From: Solitalea lacus
GTDB lineage: Bacteria; Bacteroidota; Bacteroidia; Sphingobacteriales; Sphingobacteriaceae
NCBI RefSeq assembly: GCF_022014595.1
Contig: NZ_CP091740.1
Span: 4,266,200-4,330,199 of the forward strand
Length of the DNA: 64,000 nt
Direction of reading: 5' to 3'
Numbering within the stretch: position 1 is the stretch's first letter; each line of letters opens with the position of its first letter. A program made the translations under genes and the position numbers. Under the pieces are notes generated by a model that had not been told where the DNA came from, ran no database searches, and saw only the letters and a program-made list of their open reading frames with translations. Positions 1-8,668 of this stretch are shown here, one piece after another.

Positions 1-829
1 CATCAAGATTGTTTTTGGAAAGCATCCCCCGGTCTGCCACTACAATCACCTGATTGATCTGATAGTCTTTCTTCAGGTCTTTTACCGCTTTTTCAAACGT
101 ATGACCTTCGAACGTGTCGCCTTTGAATACCTGATACCCTATAGGCTGTTTATCCCGGTCAATCAGCAGGCAAAACAAGATCTGGGTAGTACCAATCTTA
201 CCATCTTTACTAAAGCCCTTTTGTCGTAAAGCCCCCTCTTGTTCTAGTTCACTTTCAAAATAAAGTGTGGTGACATCATAGAAAACAACATCCAGTTGCT
301 GATTGAATAAATCCCGGCCCGTTTGATAGATCTGCTTTTGGATCGCTTTGTTATAATCGGCCAGCTTATCTAAAGAACGGTAAAGATGTTGCAGCTCTAC
401 TTTCTCAATGCCCAGGTATTCGTTTTGGTTGAAATAGGAGCTTCGTTTGCTGCAGGGATCCTGCAAGCGCTCAAGAATCATTAACAGCACAGCATTCTGC
501 AGGTCAAAGCCAAGTTTATGCTTGCTGCCGATCTGCCCGAATAAACGGGGGAGTTTATAATGGGACAGGGCTTTGGAGAAAACCTGAAAGTAACCATAAT
601 TGAAACGGGCTTTTTCGCCCGTGGTAATTTCCAGAAGATCTTTCAGGTCGCCTCCGCCAAGTTCGTAAAGTTTTGAGCCGATACGTTTTAGCTCTTCTGG
701 TGTATAGTCTTCCAGTTTACCAAGGGTATATAAAATACGATGACGGCTTATTCCGCTCTCATCGCGATAGCTTTCAACGATGCGTAAATATTTTCCTGAC
801 TTCTTGTTTTCTACCCTTAGAAAGGCCAT
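1..829 (-). CDS. IS1634 family (DDE) transposase, 3' part cut by window edge
   Basis: I read an open frame on the minus strand from the ATG at 827-829 to the window edge, about 276 codons with no stop. It begins MAFLRVENKKSGKYLRIVES and later contains VVFYDVTTLYFES, FSKDGKIGTTQILFCLLIDR and VIVVADRGMLS. This pattern (DVTTLYFE, then a repeated K-DG-IG, then ADRGM) is that of IS1634/IS4-group DDE transposases; the first Asp is in YDVTT and the second in ADRGM. The catalytic Glu would lie beyond the window. No frameshift is seen, so the enzyme may be active. The family assignment is from recalled motifs, not a search. Confidence 0.8.
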   Translation of the reverse strand, partial: MAFLRVENKKSGKYLRIVESYRDESGISRHRILYTLGKLEDYTPEELKRIGSKLYELGGGDLKDLLEITTGEKARFNYGYFQVFSKALSHYKLPRLFGQIGSKHKLGFDLQNAVLLMILERLQDPCSKRSSYFNQNEYLGIEKVELQHLYRSLDKLADYNKAIQKQIYQTGRDLFNQQLDVVFYDVTTLYFESELEQEGALRQKGFSKDGKIGTTQILFCLLIDRDKQPIGYQVFKGDTFEGHTFEKAVKDLKKDYQINQVIVVADRGMLSKNNLD

Positions 830-945
830 GGGCCAAATCTAAAGTCCCTATAGGGAAAAAACAAAAAGTTGGCACACTACACTTTTTTGAAAAATCAATC
901 CAAAAATGGGCCCTGCATACCTAAAAATGAGGTTTTAGAAAATAG
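1..945 (-). mobile_element. IS1634-type insertion sequence, left part outside window
   Basis: The first ~945 bases are one end of an insertion sequence: the transposase reading frame (1-829) plus about 115 bases of non-coding terminal DNA. The right boundary lies between the transposase start at 829 and the first recognisable pdhB codons near 950; I cannot fix it to the base because the other inverted repeat is off the window. The element sits inside a pyruvate dehydrogenase gene. A small palindrome (CCCTATAGGG) lies just upstream of the transposase start. Confidence 0.75.
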
Positions 946-1271
946 TGCTGTCAAACTCAAGAGAAGGAATCAATGTTGAAGTTATCGATTTACGAACCGT
1001 TCGTCCTATTGATTACCCAACCCTAATTAATTCAGTTAAGAAAACCAATCGCATGGTAATTGTTGAAGAAGCATGGCCTTTAGCCTCTATCTCAACTGAC
1101 ATTGCTTTCAAAATCCAGAAAGATGCCTTTGACTATTTAGATGCTCCTATTTTACGTGTTGTAAGTGCAGATGTACCTCTTCCGTATGCTCCTACTTTAA
1201 TTGCTGAGGCATTGCCTAACATAGCAAAAACCATTAAGGCAGTTAAAGACGTGCTATATATCAACAAATAA
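945..1271 (+). pseudogene. pdhB: pdhB 3' fragment (pyruvate dehydrogenase E1 beta), cut by the IS
   Basis: The frame encodes the C-terminal transketolase domain of pyruvate dehydrogenase E1 beta subunit: EGINVEVIDLRTVRPID, then RMVIVEEAWPLASIS and VSADVPLPYAPTLIAEALP. Only about 105 of roughly 325 residues remain. A TAG in frame at 936-938, within IS DNA, shows the frame cannot continue leftward. The thiamine-diphosphate-binding N-terminal part is therefore missing here; it may lie across the insertion sequence. The nominal GTG start at 945 is probably fortuitous. A terminator follows directly, so this was the last gene of its transcript. Confidence 0.8.
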
Positions 1272-1295
1272 GCACCAATTTATCTTTTATCATAA

Positions 1296-1330
1296 AAAGC
1301 CTCCGGAGCAATTCGGGGGCTTTCTTTTTA
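1296..1330 (+). terminator. rho-independent terminator after pdhB fragment
   Basis: A 10-bp stem (AAAGCCTCCG / CGGGGGCTTT, one T-G pair) is followed by a T-rich tail, 25 bases after the stop codon at 1271. Confidence 0.8.
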
Positions 1331-1398
1331 CATCCCTATTACCAGTTTGATTTTTACTGGCAAATTCTATCTTTACAATTAAACATCAAACTAAAAAC

Positions 1399-2217
1399 AT
1401 GAATCAAAAACTCCCTCAAAGAATAGCAAGCTTATGGCTGTTTTTTTTGGTGTACATCAGTGCATCCATTATTACAGCAGCTCCCATTATTGCGTTGTCT
1501 TTTATTTTTGACTTCGACAATATAGTTTTGTTGGCCCTTGCCTCTATTCCTGCTAACTTAATTGTTATTTTCTATTACACTCGGAACAGATTCTCAAGTG
1601 CCTTTTCAGGTGCATTTGCCTCAAACAGCATTAATTATTCGGCAGCTAATGTTGGCTTGATACTTTTAGTTACTCTTTGTTGCATTGTTTTACTGGATCC
1701 CGTACAAGCATTTCTACCTCTAAACGACTGGGGACGTGAAGAAACCAAAGAGCTGCTTAGTAAACCTCTATGGGGCTTTCTATTAGCCTGCATAGCTGCT
1801 CCTGTACTTGAAGAGATCATTTTCAGAGGTATAGTTTTAAAAGGATTATTGCAAAGTAACTCTCCTGTGAAAGCAATTGTTATATCAGCTTTATTATTCG
1901 GAATCATTCATTTTAATCCTCCTCAATCTATTCAGGCATTTTTACTAGCCCTACTTATAGGCTGGATTTATTACCGTACCGGCGATTTGAGTCTTTGTAT
2001 TTTAGTGCACTTTATCAACAATGCTTTAAGTTTTTCATTGTTTCAAATTACATCGTTAAAAGACTTTGACACACTCTACAGCATACTTAATAATAATACC
2101 TTATACTTCAGCATCGAGCTTACAACCTTATTGTTATTTATTGGAGGATTAATTTCACTAAATAAGTTGTTCCGTTTGTCAAATAATTTGGCATCAAACC
2201 CAGTAACTGCACTATGA
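1399..2217 (+). CDS. CPBP family intramembrane metalloprotease
   Basis: This 272-residue, strongly hydrophobic protein is a CPBP (Abi/CAAX-protease-like) intramembrane protease. The diagnostic motifs are present: [13 protein letters not shown] near residue 138 (the EExxxR motif), FGIIHF near 170 with the conserved His, and HFINNALSF near 203 (HxxxN). Several transmembrane helices flank them. Bacterial members process or scaffold membrane substrates and some act in bacteriocin immunity; the substrate here cannot be told. The stop overlaps the start of the macro-domain gene by four bases (ATGA), so the two are translationally coupled. Confidence 0.85.
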   Translation: MNQKLPQRIASLWLFFLVYISASIITAAPIIALSFIFDFDNIVLLALASIPANLIVIFYYTRNRFSSAFSGAFASNSINYSAANVGLILLVTLCCIVLLDPVQAFLPLNDWGREETKELLSKPLWGFLLACIAAPVLEEIIFRGIVLKGLLQSNSPVKAIVISALLFGIIHFNPPQSIQAFLLALLIGWIYYRTGDLSLCILVHFINNALSFSLFQITSLKDFDTLYSILNNNTLYFSIELTTLLLFIGGLISLNKLFRLSNNLASNPVTAL

Positions 2218-2717
2218 CCGAAATTGAACTTATTAAAGGAGACATCACAAAATTGCAAGTTGATGCAATTGTAAACGCTGCCAACAGCTCACTGTTGGGA
2301 GGAGGTGGAGTTGATGGCGCCATACATCGTGCGGCCGGACCTCAATTACTGGAAGAATGCAGAACTTTGAACGGGTGCAAAACCGGACAGGCAAAAATCA
2401 CATCCGGCTATAATCTTATTGCCAATTATGTTATTCATACGGTTGGCCCGATTTGGCAGGGAGGGAGCAAGAGTGAAATGGAACTGTTAGCTGAGTGTTA
2501 TCGGAACTCCTTATTGCTGGCTATAAATAATAAACTTACAAGTATTGCATTTCCGAGCATCAGCACCGGAGTTTACGGCTTTCCCAAAGATAAAGCTGCA
2601 GAAATTGCAGTTTCAACGGTAAAAACATTCATAAAAGAAGAATCGAATTTGAACAAAATATTATTTGTTTGCTTTGATGACGAAAACTTTAACCTCTATC
2701 AACAACTATTGAAATAA
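2214..2717 (+). CDS. macro domain protein, probable O-acetyl-ADP-ribose deacetylase
   Basis: The whole 167-residue protein is one macro domain. It opens with the ligand-binding signature [21 protein letters not shown] followed by the glycine loop [16 protein letters not shown], and later has [11 protein letters not shown], the second phosphate-binding loop. This is the MacroD/YmdB-type arrangement: such enzymes hydrolyse O-acetyl-ADP-ribose or remove mono-ADP-ribose from proteins. The length matches the family. Overlap with the preceding CPBP protease gene suggests co-transcription; a terminator follows at 2769. Confidence 0.88.
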   Translation: MTEIELIKGDITKLQVDAIVNAANSSLLGGGGVDGAIHRAAGPQLLEECRTLNGCKTGQAKITSGYNLIANYVIHTVGPIWQGGSKSEMELLAECYRNSLLLAINNKLTSIAFPSISTGVYGFPKDKAAEIAVSTVKTFIKEESNLNKILFVCFDDENFNLYQQLLK

Positions 2718-2768
2718 CGCTATTAGGAGCCCCTAAAGGCAAGATTTTCAAGCAAATTCATATAAAAA

Positions 2769-2800
2769 GGAAAGGAACCTTCATAAAGGCTCCTTTCTTA
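2769..2800. terminator. bidirectional terminator between convergent genes
   Basis: A stem of about 10 bp (GAAAGGAACC / GGCTCCTTTC, one mismatch) lies between the macro-domain gene and the convergent lipoprotein gene. A/T runs on both sides let it serve either strand. Confidence 0.6.
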
Positions 2801-2821
2801 TTATAAATTTCTTCTACCTAC

Positions 2822-3091
2822 CTATTGTTTAGCAGAATTGGCATTTACAGAGTCGGCTAAAACCTGAACCACAGTATCACTATTGAGCACTACAATTTTA
2901 CCGTGATTTGGATATTTCCACATTTCAACCATCACTAAATTGGTCTCCTTTTCAGGCTTACCAACCAGTTTAACAACTTCATCCTTTTTCATCCCTTGCT
3001 TTATGGATGAAAAGTCTTTTTTATCATCCGAATTTGCAGTACATGAAATCACTAGCAGAGCTAATGCTCCGAATACAAAAAGTCTATTCAT
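2822..3091 (-). CDS. small lipoprotein with BamE/SmpA-like fold
   Basis: This 89-residue protein has a lipoprotein signal peptide with lipobox LVISC, so the mature protein would start at Cys17 as a lipid-anchored periplasmic protein. The mature part contains IKQGMKKDEVVKLVGKPEKE followed by a Trp-Tyr strand and a hydrophobic beta strand. That is the pattern of the BamE/SmpA/OmlA fold: an xxGMxxxEVxxxLGxP-like helix, then strands. True BamE belongs to outer-membrane assembly, but Bacteroidota have many short lipoproteins of this fold without known roles, so only the fold is claimed. It lies 15 bases downstream of the Lrp-type regulator in the same direction. Confidence 0.65.
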   Translation of the reverse strand: MNRLFVFGALALLVISCTANSDDKKDFSSIKQGMKKDEVVKLVGKPEKETNLVMVEMWKYPNHGKIVVLNSDTVVQVLADSVNANSAKQ

Positions 3092-3106
3092 AATTGTTGT
3101 GAACGC

Positions 3107-3589
3107 CTAGTTATCAAGTAAAGTTATTTGGCGCTTAATGCTCTCTTCCAATGAGATAAATGTCTCTGTACGTTGAATACCAGGAATAACCTGAATTTTT
3201 TCATTCAACACTTCGCGTAAATGAGCCGTATCACGACAAATGATTTTGGCAAACATACTCCACAAGCCTGTTGTATAGTGCAATTCAACAACTTCTTTCA
3301 CACTTTCCAAAATTTTAACTGCTTCATGATACTGTGAGCCTTTCTCAAGATAAATACCCAAGAAAGCACACACATCAAAGCCGATACGCTGCGGATTAAC
3401 AATTAAATTAGAGCCTGTAACAATGCCCATTTCCTGCAACTTTTTCATACGTACGTGTACGGTACCTCCTGAAATGATCAACTCTTTTGCAATGTCGGTA
3501 TAGGGAATTGTGGCGTCATTCATCAACATTGACAAGATCTGTAAATCGAGTTTATCAACTTGTAAAATTTGGAGCTTCTTTTCAAACAT
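3107..3589 (-). CDS. Lrp/AsnC family transcriptional regulator
   Basis: This 160-residue protein has the full Lrp/AsnC layout. An N-terminal helix-turn-helix (LDLQILSMLMNDATIPYTDIA, then ISGGTVHVRMKKLQEMGIV) occupies residues ~15-65, and a C-terminal RAM ligand-binding domain covers ~70-150 (CAFLGIYLEKG; VVELHYTTGLWSMFAKIIC; IPGIQRTETFISLEES). Family members sense amino acids or small metabolites and act as local or global regulators. The gene is divergent from the tRNA-like gene at 3755 and probably co-transcribed with the lipoprotein at 2822. Confidence 0.9.
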   Translation of the reverse strand: MFEKKLQILQVDKLDLQILSMLMNDATIPYTDIAKELIISGGTVHVRMKKLQEMGIVTGSNLIVNPQRIGFDVCAFLGIYLEKGSQYHEAVKILESVKEVVELHYTTGLWSMFAKIICRDTAHLREVLNEKIQVIPGIQRTETFISLEESIKRQITLLDN

Positions 3590-3662
3590 AAATTTTTATT
3601 TTAATACCGATTCTAATTCTTATTTATAAATATAGTAAATTTTAAAGTTTTTTTATAAAATA

Positions 3663-3694
3663 TTTGCAACAAATTAATGTTTACTCTATATTTG
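3663..3694 (+). promoter_or_regulatory. Bacteroidota-type promoter for the tRNA-like gene
   Basis: TTTG at 3663-3666 and TATATTTG at 3687-3694 are separated by 20 bases. This matches the Bacteroidota primary sigma consensus (TTTG at -33, TAnnTTTG at -7). Transcription would start near 3698-3702, about 55 bases before the tRNA-like fold. Confidence 0.7.
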
Positions 3695-3754
3695 TATCAA
3701 CAACAACGGCAAAGAAGTTTAAACCAAACTTAAGCCGAAGGTTCTTAAACATAA

Positions 3755-3868
3755 TGTAGGGTGGTGAAATTGGCAGACACACCTCCTTGTCTCGGTGGCG
3801 GAGAGTCCGGAAAATCAAGCCTTGGCTTGGCTAACCGCTCCGTGAAGGTTCGACTCCTTCCCCTACAG
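3755..3868 (+). tRNA. class II tRNA-like gene with GUC anticodon position and very long variable arm
   Basis: A cloverleaf can be drawn. The 7-bp acceptor is 3755-3761 with 3861-3867 (U1-A72), with T8 and G9. A Leu-type D arm (GTG AAATTGGCAGA CAC) is 3764-3780. The anticodon stem is 3782-3786 / 3794-3798 with one T-T mismatch and the 7-base loop TTGTCTC. A 45-base variable region is 3799-3843, closed by CGGAG/CTCCG with a nested CAAGC/GCTTG hairpin. The T arm GAAGG-TTCGACT-CCTTC is 3844-3860. At 114 bases it is far longer than ordinary Leu/Ser tRNAs (~85-90). The anticodon position reads GUC (Asp), which no canonical class II tRNA uses, and position 37 is a pyrimidine, which is unusual. CCA is not encoded. 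It has its own promoter and terminator. It could be a non-canonical tRNA, a decayed tRNA-Leu or a tRNA-like regulatory RNA. Confidence 0.6.
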
Positions 3869-3903
3869 CAAACTTCATAAGGTTTATTGATTGGTACTAA
3901 AAC

Positions 3904-3928
3904 ACCCTGTCTCCCCGACAGGGTTTTT
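3904..3928 (+). terminator. strong terminator after tRNA-like gene
   Basis: A perfect 8-bp stem ACCCTGTC / GACAGGGT with loop TCCCC is followed by a T run, 36 bases beyond the tRNA-like 3' end. It makes the tRNA-like gene a complete single-gene transcription unit. Confidence 0.88.
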
Positions 3929-4060
3929 GGTTTAATAAGCCTTATTGCAAATAATCTACTATTGTAGCAATTTTTATTTGATTTATGCAACAAAAATTAT
4001 CATTTTCTTAAAAAAAGGCCTTAAAACTGCGCCTCTATTAACACTTCCTGAATAACTGAT

Positions 4061-4096
4061 ATAAAAAAATAACGTCGCACCATTAGACACGACGTT
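4061..4096 (-). terminator. terminator of the amidohydrolase operon
   Basis: On the minus strand the stem AACGTCG / CGACGTT is followed by a run of T (A run at 4063-4069 on the plus strand). It lies ~25 bases past the stop of the 4119-5402 gene. Confidence 0.75.
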
Positions 4097-4118
4097 CTCA
4101 TTATAAACTTATAGGCAA

Positions 4119-5402
4119 TTATTTCAAATTATACTTATCAGAAAATTTACGCATTAATTGTTTTTGTTTGTTATTCAAATCAATTTGACGACCCTGTATA
4201 AATGCTTGCTCTATGTTACTGCTCTTCATATCAAGCAAATCACCATTAACCAATAACAAGTTAGCATCCTTTCCAACTTCAATACTTCCTGTTTTTTTAT
4301 CAATACCCAAAATTTTTGCAGTATTAAGTGTTACTGAAGCCAACGCCTTTTCTTTTTCCACTCCATAAGCCACTGTGGTACCGGCCATAAATGGCAAATT
4401 ACGCTGCTGCCAGAAACCATCCATACTTAATCCATAAAGAACACCTGCATCTTCCAATTGCTTTGCAAGTTTATAGGGTTGGTCAATATCGACATCCTCT
4501 CGACCTGGCAATGAATGTACACGTTCAATTAGTACCTGTACATTATTTTCTTTTAAGAAAGGAATAAGCATATATGCATCAGCCGCCCCAACAATCACCG
4601 GAGTAAAACCGAAGGAACGACTAAAACTGACTGCCGCCAGGATTTCCTTTGCTGAATTTGCATTAACGAACAGTTTTTTCGTACCGTTAAACAAACCTTT
4701 CATTGCTTCAAACTTCGGATTTCTTACACTTGAAGCATTCGATTCGGCATAAGCTTTGGCTTGTGTAAAGTACGCAACAAGTAATTGCAGGCCTTTCTCG
4801 CGTTGCTCTTTTTGCTGTTCTTCGGTCGGCCCATTTGGACGCCCTCCTGTTGAAGCCATTGAGGGCCAGTTTAAATGAATAGCATTGTCAGAAGCATAAG
4901 CTGCATCTTCCCAGTTCCACGCATCTAGTTGAACAACCGATGATGCTCCTGTAATCAGTCCGCCTTGAGGCACTACTTGCGCCAATAAAACCCCATTAGA
5001 TCGGACTGTTGCCGGTACATCTGAATCAGTATTATATGAAATTAACGATCTGACATTGGGATTGATATAGCCAACTTCAGCTTCGTCAATAGTTGCTCTT
5101 ACAGATTCAACTTCCACCAAACCCAGGGTTGTATTTGGAGCAATTAATCCAGGGTATACATGCTTGCCTTTAGCATCAATAATTGTAGCCTCATTTGTCA
5201 CAGAAGCAGCGTTACCTACTGAAACAATCTTTCCATTTTCAAACACAACTGATGCATTATTGATAACCTCCCCATTGCCAATATGCACCGTTGCCCCAAC
5301 AATGGCCACTGGTTTACTTTGGACAGGAGCCGGAGCCGGTGTTTGCGCATTTGCAACTAAGGATGCAAAACAACATATAATTGATAAATACTTTCTTTTC
5401 AT
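4119..5402 (-). CDS. exported amidohydrolase-like protein lacking the HxH metal motif
   Basis: This 427-residue protein has a signal peptide (CCFASLVANAQ) and the small beta-sandwich plus TIM-barrel layout of imidazolonepropionase-like amidohydrolases. It keeps the opening GAT-HIGNGEVI and KHVYPGLIAP, and the closing TLNTAKILGIDKKTGSIEVG and KDANLLLVNGDLL. Where active family members have HxH after PGLID, this protein reads PGLIAPNTTLGL, so the first two metal ligands are missing. A canonical late Asp-containing motif is also not evident. I infer a catalytically altered or structural paralogue. It is 23 bases downstream of the 1018-residue amidohydrolase and is probably its operon partner. 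Substrate unknown. Confidence 0.75.
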   Translation of the reverse strand: MKRKYLSIICCFASLVANAQTPAPAPVQSKPVAIVGATVHIGNGEVINNASVVFENGKIVSVGNAASVTNEATIIDAKGKHVYPGLIAPNTTLGLVEVESVRATIDEAEVGYINPNVRSLISYNTDSDVPATVRSNGVLLAQVVPQGGLITGASSVVQLDAWNWEDAAYASDNAIHLNWPSMASTGGRPNGPTEEQQKEQREKGLQLLVAYFTQAKAYAESNASSVRNPKFEAMKGLFNGTKKLFVNANSAKEILAAVSFSRSFGFTPVIVGAADAYMLIPFLKENNVQVLIERVHSLPGREDVDIDQPYKLAKQLEDAGVLYGLSMDGFWQQRNLPFMAGTTVAYGVEKEKALASVTLNTAKILGIDKKTGSIEVGKDANLLLVNGDLLDMKSSNIEQAFIQGRQIDLNNKQKQLMRKFSDKYNLK

Positions 5403-5425
5403 GATAAAATCAGGTTTGATTTTAA

Positions 5426-8400
5426 TTAATGCTTGTTTTCTTTATGCTCTAATTGATAGTGATAATTATATTCTCCGTCACCTTCTCCACCTCCTAAATG
5501 GAAATCTGAATCGCAGTGATATTCCAAGGCAAACTCCTGAATTGGCTTTTGAGTTTTAGCGCCTTTAGATTTCGCATCCAACATTTTTTGAATCAATCGA
5601 GCTCGCTCAGCTTTTACTTCTGTTTGCAACTGTTTATCTTTTTCTAAGTCGAAATAGACAATTCCGTCAACAAAAGTTTTTTCAGCTTTAGCATAAATAG
5701 AAAGCGGATGATCGGTCCATAATACTAAGTCTGCATCTTTTCCAGCTTTAATACTTCCTACTTTCCCATCAACATGAAGCATCTTAGCCGGATTTAGTGT
5801 AACAAACTTCAAAGCATCTTCTTCCGAAACATTGCCATATTTAATTGCTTTAGCTGCTTCCTGATTTAAACGACGGGCCATCTCTGCATCATCTGAATTG
5901 AAAGAGGTCAACAAGCCCATATTGTGCATAATAGCTCCATTATACGGAATAGCATCTCTGACTTCCATCTTATAAGCCCACCAATCAGAAAAGGTTGAAC
6001 CCGCTGCACCATGTGCTTTCATCTTATCAGCCACTTTGTAGCCTTCCAAAATATGGGTAAAGGTATTTACCTTAAAGCCCATTGAATCGGCCACATGCAT
6101 CAGCATGTTAATTTCTGACTGAACATATGAGTGACAAGTAATATGGCGTTTCTGATTCAGAATTTCTACTAAAGCATCTAATTCCAAGTCCTTCCTTGGC
6201 ATTAATCCAGATTTGGCTTTATTCCATGAGGCCCATTTATTCTGATATTCCTTGGCACGCTGAAAAGCATCAGTCATCACCTGTTCAACACCCATACGGG
6301 TTTGTGGATAACGGGAACGTTGGTTCTCTCCCCAGTTAGCCTGTTTTACGTTTTCACCTAATGCAAACTTTATAAAGTTATCAGATCCTTCAAACTTCAA
6401 TTCTTCTGCCGATTTACCCCAGCGGAGTTTAATCAATTGACTTTGACCACCAATTGGATTAGCTGATCCATGCAATAAATGAGAACTGGTAACCCCACCA
6501 GCCAACTGACGATAAATATTGATATCATCTGCATTTAATACATCACCTATCCGGACTTCAGAAGTTACGGCTTGAGTACCTTCATTTACTCCTCGTGAAA
6601 TAGCAATGTGTGAATGTTCATCAATAATACCTGGCGTTAAATGCTTTCCCGTACCATCCACCTGCTTTACTCCTGCAACATTTAAGTTTTTCCCAATTTG
6701 AACAATCTTACCTCCGTCAATCAGCACATCAGTATTCTCCAGCTTACCCTCTTTTTCATTTGTCCAAACAGTGACATTCTTAATCAGTACTTTTTCAGCT
6801 TTTGGCTGTTCGGTATTTCCAAATGCCAATAACGGATAGGTTATTTTCCCAAGATTGAGATCAGGTTTCAGTTCATCTTTCTTTGCCGACTCTTTGCCGG
6901 CTTCTTTCCAGTCAGCTACCCAAACAACCGAATTGCCATTAGGTAAAACCGCAGTGCCTTTTAATTGCAATGGGGATTGTTGTGCAACATAACCTGTTAA
7001 TGCAATATTCCCTTTAGCCGCATTTTTTAGGGAGAAATTAAGACTGAACATGTCATTCAACCTAGAAACTGATAATCTAGCTTTGACACTATCTAACTGA
7101 ACAGTCCATTCATTGGCAAACTGATTTGAACCATTAGCAATTAGCTTTAATGTTGGCAGTGATGGTATTTTCAAATCGTATACACCTCGCAAATCAACTA
7201 AAGAAGCGTCATTAACAATTAACCGCTGCCCTTGAACCCAACTCTCCAGAATAAGGTTATCTTTTTTGAATAAGTCAGAAGTAGTGATCAGAAAATTAGC
7301 GTACATACCAACTTTAAGACTCCCCACTTTATCCGCAACGTTTAGCAACTGAGCAGGAGCTTCAGTTAAAGCTCTCAAGGCTTGCTTTTCGCTTAGTCCA
7401 TATTGAATAGCCTGACGAATGTTTTCCCAAAAATCCTTCCCTTCGCCAGCAGTAATCGCAAATTTAACTCCGGCTTTTTCCAGCTGTGCCGGATTACCAG
7501 GCGCTAACTCCCAATGCTTCAATTGCGAAAGAGCAATTTGTTGTGCATCAAAAGGATCTTCAACATCAAATGCTTTTGGGAAGTTTACTGGAACAATCAG
7601 CGCTCCCTTGGCTTCCTTTACTTTGTCAATCCGCTTATACTCATCACCTGCCGACTTAAAAATATATTGCACCCCAAACTCGTCCCCAATTTTATCAGCT
7701 CGAAGAATATCCTGGTAATTGTCAACTTCAAAAATCTGAGTAAGGTCTTGCTGTTTATTCAATTCGTCCAATGAGATATTATACTCAACCTTGCCATTGT
7801 TGGCTTTATACCATCGGGCATCATAATATGTTTGACGCAGTAAGGCGATACTTCCCATTAAAGAACTAGGATAATCTTGAGTTGAAGTTCCTTTATTAAA
7901 TGAATAGTTTGAAGAAGTTCGTTCACTTATAATTACTTCATTTTCTTTACCTGTCGCCAGATTCACAAATGTTGCTGTTCCCCGGATAATCCCATCACGA
8001 TTTACAACATTGGCGGCTCCAAAACCAAGCTTGCGTAATTCGGCAGCCTTTTTTTCATCAACTTGGAAATTATTCTTAGCTGCATACTCAGGCACTATGG
8101 CTTCATTCCAGTTATAAGCACCCTTTTTATTGGATAAAAACTGTGGAGCAGACCTGAAATTACGTGAGTCGGCTTTTATTTCGGGCAAACCATAACCTGA
8201 ATAAGCCTCAACCAATGCAGGGTAAATATATCGACCCTTTAAATCAGCAACTACAGCTCCTTTGGGTATCTGAACTGAAGCACCAACCGCTTCAATCTTT
8301 TTATCACGGATTATAAGGGTTGCATTCTGCAAAACAGTTTCGGAGTTTACAACAATGGTGGCATGGGTAAAAGCATACAACTCCGGCCGCTTGTCGTTAA

Positions 8401-8482
8401 CACCATTTACCGGAAAGGTTTCCTGAGCCAAAGCCCCGGTAACACTCGCTATAAACAATGCAATGAGTAAACTTTTCTTCAT
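5426..8482 (-). CDS. exported tandem amidohydrolase (degenerate + intact module)
   Basis: This 1018-residue protein with a signal peptide contains two amidohydrolase modules. The N-terminal module (about 30-440) ends with KVGSLKVGMYANFLITTSDL but has YIYPALVEAYSGYGL where the HxH should be. The C-terminal module (about 580-960) is complete-looking: LTPGIIDEHSHIAISRG supplies HxH, ITCHSYVQSE and TFTHILEGY supply the later His ligands, and SFNSDDAE supplies the catalytic Asp; it closes with VGSIKAGKDADLVLWTDHPL. The C-terminus is a tail rich in His, Asp and Glu (LEYHCDSDFHLGGGEGDGE) that might bind metal. The likely product is a periplasmic metal-dependent hydrolase, perhaps a dipeptidase. A TATATTTG box at 8519-8526 lies 37 bases upstream of the start. 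Confidence 0.82.
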   Translation of the reverse strand: MKKSLLIALFIASVTGALAQETFPVNGVNDKRPELYAFTHATIVVNSETVLQNATLIIRDKKIEAVGASVQIPKGAVVADLKGRYIYPALVEAYSGYGLPEIKADSRNFRSAPQFLSNKKGAYNWNEAIVPEYAAKNNFQVDEKKAAELRKLGFGAANVVNRDGIIRGTATFVNLATGKENEVIISERTSSNYSFNKGTSTQDYPSSLMGSIALLRQTYYDARWYKANNGKVEYNISLDELNKQQDLTQIFEVDNYQDILRADKIGDEFGVQYIFKSAGDEYKRIDKVKEAKGALIVPVNFPKAFDVEDPFDAQQIALSQLKHWELAPGNPAQLEKAGVKFAITAGEGKDFWENIRQAIQYGLSEKQALRALTEAPAQLLNVADKVGSLKVGMYANFLITTSDLFKKDNLILESWVQGQRLIVNDASLVDLRGVYDLKIPSLPTLKLIANGSNQFANEWTVQLDSVKARLSVSRLNDMFSLNFSLKNAAKGNIALTGYVAQQSPLQLKGTAVLPNGNSVVWVADWKEAGKESAKKDELKPDLNLGKITYPLLAFGNTEQPKAEKVLIKNVTVWTNEKEGKLENTDVLIDGGKIVQIGKNLNVAGVKQVDGTGKHLTPGIIDEHSHIAISRGVNEGTQAVTSEVRIGDVLNADDINIYRQLAGGVTSSHLLHGSANPIGGQSQLIKLRWGKSAEELKFEGSDNFIKFALGENVKQANWGENQRSRYPQTRMGVEQVMTDAFQRAKEYQNKWASWNKAKSGLMPRKDLELDALVEILNQKRHITCHSYVQSEINMLMHVADSMGFKVNTFTHILEGYKVADKMKAHGAAGSTFSDWWAYKMEVRDAIPYNGAIMHNMGLLTSFNSDDAEMARRLNQEAAKAIKYGNVSEEDALKFVTLNPAKMLHVDGKVGSIKAGKDADLVLWTDHPLSIYAKAEKTFVDGIVYFDLEKDKQLQTEVKAERARLIQKMLDAKSKGAKTQKPIQEFALEYHCDSDFHLGGGEGDGEYNYHYQLEHKENKH

Positions 8483-8518
8483 AAAACAGTATTTTTTTTA
8501 CCTAAAGTAATTAATAAC

Positions 8519-8526
8519 CAAATATA
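8519..8526 (-). promoter_or_regulatory. -7 box (TAnnTTTG) for the amidohydrolase operon
   Basis: TATATTTG on the minus strand lies 37 bases upstream of the ATG at 8482. No clear TTTG is seen at the expected -33 position, so the call rests on the -7 box and placement. Confidence 0.45.
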
Positions 8527-8668
8527 ATTTCGAAATTCAATCTGTCACTTTTTAGATACGAAGAAACTATAAGCGTTCATATTCGCTTACGCTATAACTC
8601 TATTGTTAGATCATTCTACACTTCTATCATTCCATAACCGTATATTTGGCTGAAAAAATCCAACATTT

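Noticed and set aside
3745-3993. 82-codon minus-strand frame across the tRNA-like gene
   Set aside because: It is fully explained by the structured RNA and terminator on the other strand; the Arg/Pro-rich product looks like a typical tRNA antisense artefact.
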